DNA from: Mariprofundaceae bacterium
Lineage (GTDB): Bacteria; Pseudomonadota; Zetaproteobacteria; Mariprofundales; Mariprofundaceae
Reading direction: 5' to 3'
NCBI GenBank assembly: GCA_015488375.1
Contig: WFNX01000035.1
Span: 1 to 46,061 of the forward strand
DNA length: 46,061 bases
Shown here: one piece after another, positions 1 to 8,030 of the stretch
How positions within the stretch are numbered: position 1 is the stretch's first letter
Layout of the letters: each line of letters opens with the position of its first letter
Made by a program: the position numbers and the translations under genes
Notes under the pieces: model-generated
Told to the model about the DNA's origin: nothing
Database searches by the model: none
The model's input: the letters and a program-made list of their open reading frames with translations, nothing else

Positions 1-2
1 AG

Positions 3-224
3 GATAATGCGCCGAGGGTGCTTGCCACGGTGATTGTGGCAGGTTTCTTCGCCACGCTGTACGTCATTGCGTTTGTGCCGTTGCCGGATGGTGCACAGCA
101 GCCGGTGAACATCCTGCTTGGTGCGCTGACGGCGATGCTCACGCAGGTCGGAAATTATTATTTCGGATCGTCGCGCGGATCGGAGCGGAAGAACGACATG
201 ATACATGCGGCCCTGGTGAAATGA
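3..224 (+). CDS. Small phage-type membrane protein (holin-like), 5' end truncated by window start
   Basis: Open frame runs from base 3 (DNAPRVLATVIVAGFFATLYVIAF...) without an obvious start; hydrophobic segments followed by NYYFGSSRGSERKN, a pattern typical of phage holin-type proteins; the TGA overlaps the next ORF's ATG. Confidence 0.55.
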   Translation, partial: DNAPRVLATVIVAGFFATLYVIAFVPLPDGAQQPVNILLGALTAMLTQVGNYYFGSSRGSERKNDMIHAALVK

Positions 225-499
225 ACTGGCAGCGTATTGCGGCCATTGCCTCTTTACTATCTGTTCTGGCCGGCAGTGGCTGGTGGTTCGTGAACAATGT
301 GGTGTTTGCTGAGGTTTTTGAGCGGTTTCAGGTTCAGGAAACAATCCGCTGGCTGTTTTATGACGAGGATCGTTTGTGGCGGGAGTATCAGGAGCTAAAG
401 CAAATGCAGCAGACTCCAATGGTGCGGAAGCGCATGGCGGATATTGAACTGCGGCTGCAACGTGTGCGCAGCGAGATCCAGGCCTTGCGCCGAAAATAA
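221..499 (+). CDS. Small phage-associated protein, N-terminal TM plus coiled coil
   Basis: Overlaps the upstream ORF (ATGA); one hydrophobic segment then a charged helical tail. Confidence 0.5.
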   Translation: MNWQRIAAIASLLSVLAGSGWWFVNNVVFAEVFERFQVQETIRWLFYDEDRLWREYQELKQMQQTPMVRKRMADIELRLQRVRSEIQALRRK

Positions 500-548
500 C
501 CGGTTGTTGTACCCTTCCGGCATCCGGGAAAACGCGCTGACGGCGATT

Positions 549-1748
549 TTACGCGTTCGTTTTTTTGTCGGGTGTGAGTGAATCAAGATAATCTGCCCAT
601 TCTTGCATCATGGCCCGGCGATCATCCATATGTTCAGCCCGAGCATAGGCTGCGACAACTTTTGATTGTTCCTGGTGAGCGAGCTGACGCTCGATGATCT
701 CTGGCCGCCATCCATGTTCGGCGAGCAGCGAACGGGCCATGGCGCGGAATCCGTGGGCGACATGCTGGTCCTTACCAACGCCCATGCGGCGCAAGGCGGA
801 ATTAAGCGTGTTGTCCGACAGTGGCTTGCGCGGATCACGGATGCCAGGGAAGACAAGCACGCAATGCCCGGATATTGCGCGTTGCGTATCGAGGATCTGC
901 AGTGCCTGGCGTGAGAGCGGCACGATATGGCTGCCGCGCCCGCGCATTTTCATGCGTGCATCCGGAATGCGCCATTCATGGCGGTTCATATCGAATTCGT
1001 CCCATGCAGCATGACGCAGTTCGCCTGGCCGGACGAACGTATAGGCCAGCAGCATGAGCGCATGGCGGATGGTATGATGTCCATGATAGGTCATGATGGC
1101 GTCCAGCATGCAGCCGATTGCGGCAGGGTCGAGGAGTGCCGGCATATGCCTGGCCGGCGGCTGACGGATGGCGCCACGGAGCGCTGGTGTCGGGTCGCTT
1201 TCGCAGCGGCCGGTAGCGATGGCGTAACGCAGGATCTGGCCGATCAGCGAGCGGCACCGATGTGCCGTTGTCGGCGTTCCGCGCGCATCGATATGCTCCA
1301 GTACGCGAAGGATGTCCGATGCGCGGATCTCCGCCACCGGAATATCGCCGAGTCGCGGCAGGATATGCTGAGCCAGACGTGATCGATTCTGCTCAACCGT
1401 CGTTGCAGCGCGATCGATGGCCTCTCGTTGCAGCCATTCATCGGCGATAGCCCGGAATGTCGTGCCTGCGTCTATCCTCCGCGCCACCGCCGGGTCGCGC
1501 CCGTCTCGCAATATCTTTCTTGCGAGGTTGCGCTGGTTGCGCGCCTCAGCAAGTGACACTTCCGGATATACGCCGATGGCCAGTGTTTTCTGTTTGCCTC
1601 CGTAGCGGTAATTCATGCGCCAGTAGCGCCCGCCGGCGTATGTCACCAGCAGATATAAACCACGCTCATCCGAGATCTTGATCTGGCGCTTCCCGTCCGG
1701 GCACCTGGCACGCCGGCACTTCGCATCACTAAGCATTGGTGCCACCAT
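549..1748 (-). CDS. Tyrosine recombinase / prophage integrase (P4-type, DUF4102 N-terminus)
   Basis: N-term LSDAKCRRARCPDGKRQIKISDERGLYLLVTYAGGRYWRMNYRYGGKQKTLAIGVYPEVSLAEAR; catalytic-type HGFRAMARSLLAEHGW and QLAHQEQSKVVAAYARAEH; adjacent to tRNA-Cys. Confidence 0.93.
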   Translation of the reverse strand: MVAPMLSDAKCRRARCPDGKRQIKISDERGLYLLVTYAGGRYWRMNYRYGGKQKTLAIGVYPEVSLAEARNQRNLARKILRDGRDPAVARRIDAGTTFRAIADEWLQREAIDRAATTVEQNRSRLAQHILPRLGDIPVAEIRASDILRVLEHIDARGTPTTAHRCRSLIGQILRYAIATGRCESDPTPALRGAIRQPPARHMPALLDPAAIGCMLDAIMTYHGHHTIRHALMLLAYTFVRPGELRHAAWDEFDMNRHEWRIPDARMKMRGRGSHIVPLSRQALQILDTQRAISGHCVLVFPGIRDPRKPLSDNTLNSALRRMGVGKDQHVAHGFRAMARSLLAEHGWRPEIIERQLAHQEQSKVVAAYARAEHMDDRRAMMQEWADYLDSLTPDKKTNA

Positions 1749-1808
1749 TGATGGTATCTGCCCATCGTATTGATGGTATCTCCCACCCTGATACCATCAC
1801 AGATACCA
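1749..1808. repeat. Cluster of TGATGGTATC direct/inverted repeats upstream of the integrase start
   Basis: TGATGGTATC at 1749-1758 and 1771-1780, inverted GATACCATCA at 1790-1799, partial GATACCA at 1802-1808. Confidence 0.75.
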
Positions 1809-1835
1809 ACACCCGCACCGCATTGCATTGCATGA

Positions 1836-1950
1836 CATCGCACAGCATCGCACATTTCATGCGCTGCATTGTGCATGCATAAGGTCCAGAATTGCAAGCA
1901 ATAACGCGCACATGCGCACTATATCGCACTGCATGGCATTACATCGCACA
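1836..1950 (+). repeat. CATCGCACA direct repeats, candidate integrase arm-type sites of the att region
   Basis: CATCGCACA exact at 1836-1844, 1846-1854 and 1942-1950, plus ATCGCAC at 1923-1929, between integrase and tRNA-Cys. Confidence 0.6.
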
Positions 1951-1969
1951 ACTGATTATTTTTATTTAT

Positions 1970-2043
<74 letters not shown>

Positions 2044-2058
2044 GGCGTGTTCAGAATC

Positions 2059-2080
2059 AAAAAAGGGCCCTGGCGGGCCC
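2059..2080 (-). terminator. Rho-independent-type hairpin downstream of tRNA-Gly
   Basis: Minus strand GGGCCC-GCCA-GGGCCC-TTTTTT. Confidence 0.7.
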
Positions 2081-2085
2081 TGAAC

Positions 2086-2161
2086 TGGAGCGGGTAACCG
2101 GTCTCGAACCGGTGACCTCAACCTTGGCAAGGTTGCGCTCTACCAACTGAGCTATACCCGC
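2086..2161 (-). tRNA. tRNA-Gly (anticodon GCC), CCA encoded
   Basis: GCGGGTATAGCTCAGTTGGTAGAGCGCAACCTTGCCAAGGTTGAGGTCACCGGTTCGAGACCGGTTACCCGCTCCA. Confidence 0.97.
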
Positions 2162-2290
2162 TGAACGGGGCGAATCATGCCAATCGTTCGCAGGCTGTCA
2201 AGCCTTGTTGTGCGATCATTTTGGTTTCGCTTGGTTCGCCAAACGGGTAATCTGCGTGTAAGCGTTTGTGAGCCGGGGAAGGAGGGTACA

Positions 2291-3655
2291 TTGACTGAAC
2301 AGGAAACACGAAAAATCTATATTCTGGATACCAATGTCCTGATTCATGATCCGAGTGCCCTGCAGCATTTCGATGAACATGATGTGGTTTTGCCCATCGT
2401 TGTGCTGGAGGAAATGGACAAGGTTAAGCGCGGCTTTGATGAGCTGGCACGTAATGTGCGCGAAGTTTCACGGCAGCTGGATGAATTGAGCGAAAGCTGT
2501 GATAACCTGGAAAAAGGCTGCCCCTTGCCCGGTGGCGGTTGTCTGTTTTTTGAGATGAGCCAGCATTCACTGGATCTGCTGCCGTCTCCGCTGGCCAGGG
2601 ATTCCGGCGATAACCGTATTCTGGCCGTGACCATGTCCATGAAGCAGCAGAATCCGGAGCGGGATGTCATCCTCGTTTCCAAGGATATCAACCTGCGCGT
2701 CAAGGCGCGCGCTGTCGGACTGGTGGCGGAAGACTATCGCTCGGATCGGGTGGTTGATGATTTATCGGTGATTCCCAGCGGCAAGGTGCGTCTGACTGAG
2801 GAACAATGGGAGGCCATGGCCGGGGATATGCAGATCCTGGAACATGATCATGGCAACCATTATGTCGTGTGCTGGCCGGAAGCGCTGGAGCTGCCGTTGA
2901 TGAACAGCTTTGTCGTGTTGCCGGGCCACAGGGAAGTGGCCATGCGCGTTACCCAAATTGTCGATGGGCGACATGTTCACTTGCACGACATCTATTCCTA
3001 TCGTCATGAGCGTCATGCGGTCTGGGGGGTGCAGGCACGTAACTTTGAGCAGAATCTGGCCATGAATCTGCTGATGGATGCCGATCTGGATCTGGTGGCC
3101 ATGATGGGGCGCGCCGGTTCAGGCAAGACTCTGCTGGCACTGGCCTGTGGCCTGCAGCAGACGCTGGAGACGGGCATTTACGACAAGATTCTGGTCACGC
3201 GCGCGACGGTACCGATGGGGCAGGATATCGGTTATCTGCCGGGGACGGAAAAGGAGAAGATGGAACCGTGGATGGGAGCGATTACGGATAATCTGAAATA
3301 TCTTCTCGGTGATGATTTTGACAGTCTGCAGGCTGCCCTGGGACAACATCGTATCGAGATTGCCGCGCTTTCCTATGCGCGAGGTCGTACATTCACCAAA
3401 ACCTGGCTGATTGTCGATGAGGCACAAAATCTGACACCGCACCAGATGAAAACGATTGTGACCCGTATGGGCGAGGATTCGAAAATCATCATCCTGGGCA
3501 ATAATTCGCAGATCGATACACCGTATCTTACGGCGCACACCAATGGCCTGACGCATGTGGCCACGCAGTTTGCCAACTGGGAGCATAGTGGCCTGATTGC
3601 CCTGAAAGCCAGTGAACGTTCACGTCTGGCTGCGCGGGCTGCCGAGGTGCTATGA
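2291..3655 (+). CDS. PIN domain-PhoH family ATPase (YlaK-like)
   Basis: PIN motif YILDTNVLIHDPSAL; P-loop GRAGSGKTLLALACGL; WLIVDEAQN; GGAGG upstream of an in-frame TTG at 2291 (listed ORF opens at 2177). Confidence 0.9.
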   Translation: MTEQETRKIYILDTNVLIHDPSALQHFDEHDVVLPIVVLEEMDKVKRGFDELARNVREVSRQLDELSESCDNLEKGCPLPGGGCLFFEMSQHSLDLLPSPLARDSGDNRILAVTMSMKQQNPERDVILVSKDINLRVKARAVGLVAEDYRSDRVVDDLSVIPSGKVRLTEEQWEAMAGDMQILEHDHGNHYVVCWPEALELPLMNSFVVLPGHREVAMRVTQIVDGRHVHLHDIYSYRHERHAVWGVQARNFEQNLAMNLLMDADLDLVAMMGRAGSGKTLLALACGLQQTLETGIYDKILVTRATVPMGQDIGYLPGTEKEKMEPWMGAITDNLKYLLGDDFDSLQAALGQHRIEIAALSYARGRTFTKTWLIVDEAQNLTPHQMKTIVTRMGEDSKIIILGNNSQIDTPYLTAHTNGLTHVATQFANWEHSGLIALKASERSRLAARAAEVL

Positions 3656-3691
3656 GCTGAATCCGGGGCGACTCACGCCACCGCTGTGCCT

Positions 3692-5170
3692 TTATCCGTG
3701 TGCTGCCGGCCAGCGGGCTGCCGAGTCCACAAACTGCCACCATGGCTCGTCGGGGCGTTGATATTCCCGTAATTGTTGCTCCAGCACCGACAGATCGGCT
3801 TCGGAAACATCCTGTCCGCATTGTTGTCTGCGACGGATATTGTCGCGCAGCATATGTTCGGGAATATCCAGCCAGTAAGCGTGGAGAGGTACGCCGCATG
3901 TCTGCGCCAGTTGTTGTATCTGCCGGCGTGAATCGATGTGCAGGAATGTGGCGTCGAGAATAACGGGGAAACCGGCATGCAGTGCATCCCGGGCAGCCTG
4001 AAACATGGCGTCATAAGTGCGTAGATGCATTTCGCGACCATAGCGTTCGAGATCGGGCGCTTCGGCAGCCAGGCGCATGCGCGTGGCATCGGAGCGAATC
4101 ACAATGGCCCGTTCCCGGCCGCATCCCAGCAGAGCCAGATGACTTTTTCCGCTGCCGGACAAGCCGCCGATGACGAACAGTTTGGGGGAAGGCATGTGCA
4201 TATACGTTTCGGCCAGGGAGAAAAACAGCCCTGCCTGCTGCCATGCGCGTTGTTTGTCGCGCTGTTCATCGGCCAGGATGCAGGCGACCTTGCCGCGCAC
4301 ACAGGCTCGGTAGTACAAGAACAACGGTAGTACGTTCAGCCCTGCGTAATCACCGCAATGTTCCAGATAGCGGGAGAGAAAGCGAAAGCCGAGCTCGGGT
4401 CGCTGATTGGCATCGCAGTCCATGAGCAGAAATGCCGTGTCATTAAGGACATCGATTTCGCGCAAGGCATTATTGAATTCGATGCAGTCGAACGGGACGG
4501 GGTGCCCCTGAATCAGGGCGATATTGCGCAAGTGCAGGTCGCCATGGCAGTCGCGAACGAAGCCCTGCTGCTGTCGTTGTTCGAGCAGAGGCTGGCAGCG
4601 CTGAAATTCATCACGACAAAACGCATGCAGGCGTTCATATTGCTGTCGGTTCAGGGCAGCGGGAATATGCTGCGCTGCGGTTTCAAGGTTGGCCTGCATA
4701 TGTTGCCACAGGGCGTCACCCGCCCGGGATTGACGGATGATGCGTGCGCCGGCATGGAAGCGTGCAATATCCTGCGCCAGCACATCCATCCAGCGCGCAT
4801 CGAAAGTATTCTTCTGCACCTGCTCGATGAGCAGATGGTTGAATTGTCGCATTTTCAGGCAGTAATCCACGACATTTGTTGCAACGCCGATGCGAAATCC
4901 TGTCTGCCCGCGGCCGACTGGCAGTACTTCAAGATAGAGTCCGGCGGCAAAGCGTCGGTTCAGTTCCAGTTCACGAAGGCAGAAATGCTTTCGTTTGGCC
5001 AGCGTGGAAAAATCAAGAAAGCCGAGATCAAGAGGTTTCTTGATTTTATAGGCATAGGCTCCGGTCAGAATAACCCAGGAAATATGCGTTTCCAGCAAAC
5101 GGATATCCGTTGCCGGATGGGGGTAGGTGGCCGGGTTAAGCAGAGCCCGGATATGTTCAGGCAGGATCAT
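3692..5170 (-). CDS. Bifunctional aminoglycoside phosphotransferase-like / AAA ATP-binding protein
   Basis: Kinase-like VRDCHGDLHLRNIALIQGHPVPFDCIEFN plus P-loop GGLSGSGKSHLALL; start taken as ATG at 5170 because a hairpin occupies 5185-5210. Confidence 0.85.
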   Translation of the reverse strand: MILPEHIRALLNPATYPHPATDIRLLETHISWVILTGAYAYKIKKPLDLGFLDFSTLAKRKHFCLRELELNRRFAAGLYLEVLPVGRGQTGFRIGVATNVVDYCLKMRQFNHLLIEQVQKNTFDARWMDVLAQDIARFHAGARIIRQSRAGDALWQHMQANLETAAQHIPAALNRQQYERLHAFCRDEFQRCQPLLEQRQQQGFVRDCHGDLHLRNIALIQGHPVPFDCIEFNNALREIDVLNDTAFLLMDCDANQRPELGFRFLSRYLEHCGDYAGLNVLPLFLYYRACVRGKVACILADEQRDKQRAWQQAGLFFSLAETYMHMPSPKLFVIGGLSGSGKSHLALLGCGRERAIVIRSDATRMRLAAEAPDLERYGREMHLRTYDAMFQAARDALHAGFPVILDATFLHIDSRRQIQQLAQTCGVPLHAYWLDIPEHMLRDNIRRRQQCGQDVSEADLSVLEQQLREYQRPDEPWWQFVDSAARWPAAHG

Positions 5171-5233
5171 GGCCGAATGCTGTTCGGGCGCCTGCAAAAG
5201 ACGGCGCCCGGACAAATGGTTTCGCGGATAAGT

Positions 5234-5677
5234 TTATGCGAGTTTAATGAACATGCCCCGGTTAATATCACCGATGCTGACCATGCCCACCAGTTCATCA
5301 TTTTCCACAACGGGAATTCGACGCAGATTCTTCAGGCCCATGTAGGAGGCGGCTTTCAGCACCGGCATATCCGGATAGACAGTCATCGGATTGGGTGTCA
5401 TGACTTCGCGTACCTTCATGCATAATACGCGCTTGTAGTTCTCCTCCATCTCTTCGAAATCGCGAGCGGTCTTGGCATCGTGCACATATTCGCCGAAATT
5501 GGGATACAATGGCAGCATGGTATCGCGGATGGTAATAATACCGACCAGTTTGCCTTCATCATCCACAACGGGCAGTGAGCCACAGCGCCGCATTACCATT
5601 TTCTGCACGGCTGAACGCAACGTGTCTGCAGGCGAGCAAGTAAGAACTCCGTGGGTCATGACTTCAGAAACTTTCAT
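5234..5677 (-). CDS. Two-CBS-domain protein
   Basis: VMTHGVLTCSPADTLRSAVQKMVMRRCGSLPVVDDEGKLVGIITIRD and second copy VMTPNPMTVYPDMPVLKAASYM...LVGMVSIGDI; GGAGG SD upstream. Confidence 0.92.
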   Translation of the reverse strand: MKVSEVMTHGVLTCSPADTLRSAVQKMVMRRCGSLPVVDDEGKLVGIITIRDTMLPLYPNFGEYVHDAKTARDFEEMEENYKRVLCMKVREVMTPNPMTVYPDMPVLKAASYMGLKNLRRIPVVENDELVGMVSIGDINRGMFIKLA

Positions 5678-5825
5678 CTTTCCTCCTTGAACATCGCATC
5701 ATGTGCGATTACCCGATGATTAAGCCGTAGCATATCATGCCGACTTTCTTTTGCATGGATTTTATATCGTATCTTTGCACTCTAAATCATGCGTTGCTGA
5801 TGGCCTGTTTTTATGAATCATACCC

Positions 5826-7976
5826 ATGATGGGAAACTCTGAGGTCAAAGCGCAATGGGTGGAAGTGGCTGTATTTGCGCCACTGCCCGGTCGATTCAGT
5901 TATCGCTGGCCGGCTGAACTGGGAGAGGCATGTGAGGGTATTCGTGTGCGCGTGCCGTTCGGGCGGGGGCAGCGGGAAGGTATGGTGTGTGCCGTATCCG
6001 GGCAGCCACCATCATCATTGTCCCCATCCGAGATACGAACGGTACATGACCGGCTGGATAGTACTCCGCTGCTGGATAATGTGCGAAGACAATGGCTGGA
6101 TCGTTTGTGCCGGTATTATCTGGCCCGGGAAGGTGAAGTGCTGGAAATGGCCCTGGCCTGGGCTGTTGCTCGGGATGCCCGGCAATTTCGCTGTACGGAT
6201 CATGCGGCCTTTCAGGCCGGGTTTCCTGCGCTGGCGGAGGTGTTTCATGGTAAACGGCCATTGTCATGTGCCACGATTGTGCAGCGTTGCAGTGGTCGCT
6301 ATGCGTATTATCAGCTGAATCAGGCCATTGAGGCCGGGCTTCTGCAGGCGCTGGAGCCTCGGCAGGTGGCGGAAACATCGCGCTCCCAGGCTAGGCAATT
6401 GACATTGAATGATGCCCAACAACAGGCCTGCAATGCGTTGCTGGCCGGCAGGGATGCGTTTTCTCCGTTTTTACTCTTTGGTCGTACGGGCTCGGGCAAA
6501 ACGGAAGTTTATCTGCGTGCCGCCGAAGCCATTGTTCGGGATGGTGGTCAGGTCATGGTGCTGGTGCCGGAAATTTCCCTGACTCCGATGTGGCTTGAGC
6601 GTGTCATGCAGCGTTTCTCGTCCGTAGGCATCTGGCATTCCGGACTGGGCAAAAGGGACAAGCTCCGCGTGGTTGAACGACTGGAGCAACTGGATGTGCT
6701 GATCGGCACGCGTTCATCCCTGTTTCTGCCCTTGCCGCGGCTGCGCATGATCGTTGTCGATGAAGAGCATGACGCTTCGTTCAAACAGCAGGACGGCATG
6801 CGCTATTCGGCACGCGATATGGCGGTATTGCTGGCGCAGCAATTGCATATTCCGATTGTTCTCGGCTCGGCCACACCATCGCAGGAAAGCTGGAGCCGGG
6901 TCAGGGAAAAGAAATATACCCTGCTGCAGCTGCCGGAACGGGTTTCCGGCCACAGGCATGCCGTGCCGGAAATTATTGATTTGCGCGGCAGTCATGAGGT
7001 TATAGCTCCGGCCCTGCAGCAAGCGCTGCAACAGACGCTGGAAAAAGGTGAACAGTCGATACTGTTTCTTAACCGTCGGGGATTTGCTTCAGGGCTGCAG
7101 TGTACGGCCTGTGGTGATGTGGCTGAATGTCCGCATTGCAGCATGCGTCTGACCTTGCATCGGGGTATCCGGCGTCTGTGTTGTCATACCTGTGGTTACG
7201 CACGGCCCGTACAGACGGTTTGTGCCCAGTGTGGTGAAGAGGCATTGCTGCCACTGGGCGAGGGTACGGAAAAAGTGGAGACGTGGCTGCGTGAACATTT
7301 GCCGGAATATCGCTTTGCCCGCTTTGATCGTGATGCGGTGCGCAGCACTTCGGCCATGGTTGAGGTGCTGGAAACCTTTGCCCGTGGTGAGCTGGATGGT
7401 CTGCTGGGCACCCAGATGCTGGTCAAGGGACATCATTTTCCCAATGTGACGCTGGTTGGTGTGATTAATGCCGATCATGGCATGAGTATGCCTGACTTTC
7501 GTGCCGGCGAACGCTGGTGGCAGCAGATGGTGCAGGTAATGGGACGCTGCGGTCGCGGTGAGCGGGCGGGCCGAATCCTGATTCAGACGCGCATGCCGGA
7601 ATCAATATGGTTGTCGCGTTTGATGCATGATGATCAGGAAGCCGTGCTGGATGAGGAACTGGCGTTGCGCAGGCAACTGGCCTTTCCGCCATTTGCCCGC
7701 TGGGTTCGTCTGTTACTCTCCGGTCGTCACCGTGAACAGGTCTGGCAGGCGGCAGGTCAACTGGCGGCCCATGTGGCATCGCTGTCCACCTGCCAGATCA
7801 GCGGTCCGATGTTTTGTCCCGTTGAGCGCGTGGCCGGAAGGTTCCGTGTGGAAGTGTTGTTGCGGGATGCCACGCGCCAACAACTGCCATGGAAGCTGGC
7901 ACCGTTACTGGCATCGCTGAAACTGCCTTCTGCCGTTCGCCTGAACGTGGATGTGGACCCGCAGGACATGATGTAG
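5826..7976 (+). CDS. priA: Primosomal protein N' / replication restart helicase PriA
   Basis: LLFGRTGSGKTEVYLRAAE, IVVDEEHDASFKQQDGMRYSARD, Cys-rich zinc region CTACGDVAECPHCSMRLTLH...CCHTCG, GTQMLVKGHHFPNVTLVGVINAD. Confidence 0.97.
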   Translation: MMGNSEVKAQWVEVAVFAPLPGRFSYRWPAELGEACEGIRVRVPFGRGQREGMVCAVSGQPPSSLSPSEIRTVHDRLDSTPLLDNVRRQWLDRLCRYYLAREGEVLEMALAWAVARDARQFRCTDHAAFQAGFPALAEVFHGKRPLSCATIVQRCSGRYAYYQLNQAIEAGLLQALEPRQVAETSRSQARQLTLNDAQQQACNALLAGRDAFSPFLLFGRTGSGKTEVYLRAAEAIVRDGGQVMVLVPEISLTPMWLERVMQRFSSVGIWHSGLGKRDKLRVVERLEQLDVLIGTRSSLFLPLPRLRMIVVDEEHDASFKQQDGMRYSARDMAVLLAQQLHIPIVLGSATPSQESWSRVREKKYTLLQLPERVSGHRHAVPEIIDLRGSHEVIAPALQQALQQTLEKGEQSILFLNRRGFASGLQCTACGDVAECPHCSMRLTLHRGIRRLCCHTCGYARPVQTVCAQCGEEALLPLGEGTEKVETWLREHLPEYRFARFDRDAVRSTSAMVEVLETFARGELDGLLGTQMLVKGHHFPNVTLVGVINADHGMSMPDFRAGERWWQQMVQVMGRCGRGERAGRILIQTRMPESIWLSRLMHDDQEAVLDEELALRRQLAFPPFARWVRLLLSGRHREQVWQAAGQLAAHVASLSTCQISGPMFCPVERVAGRFRVEVLLRDATRQQLPWKLAPLLASLKLPSAVRLNVDVDPQDMM

Positions 7977-7977
7977 T

Positions 7978-7993
7978 GCATCCGTTCGGATGC
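7978..7993. other. Hairpin between priA and uvrA
   Basis: GCATCCG-TT-CGGATGC perfect stem, no U tract. Confidence 0.5.
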
Positions 7994-8030
7994 GCTTGTA
8001 GCATCACCCGTTTTGGCAGGGAGTGAGTTG

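Noticed and set aside
4358-5425. 355-aa + strand ORF
   Set aside because: Antisense to the kinase/ATPase and CBS genes; no recognisable domain.
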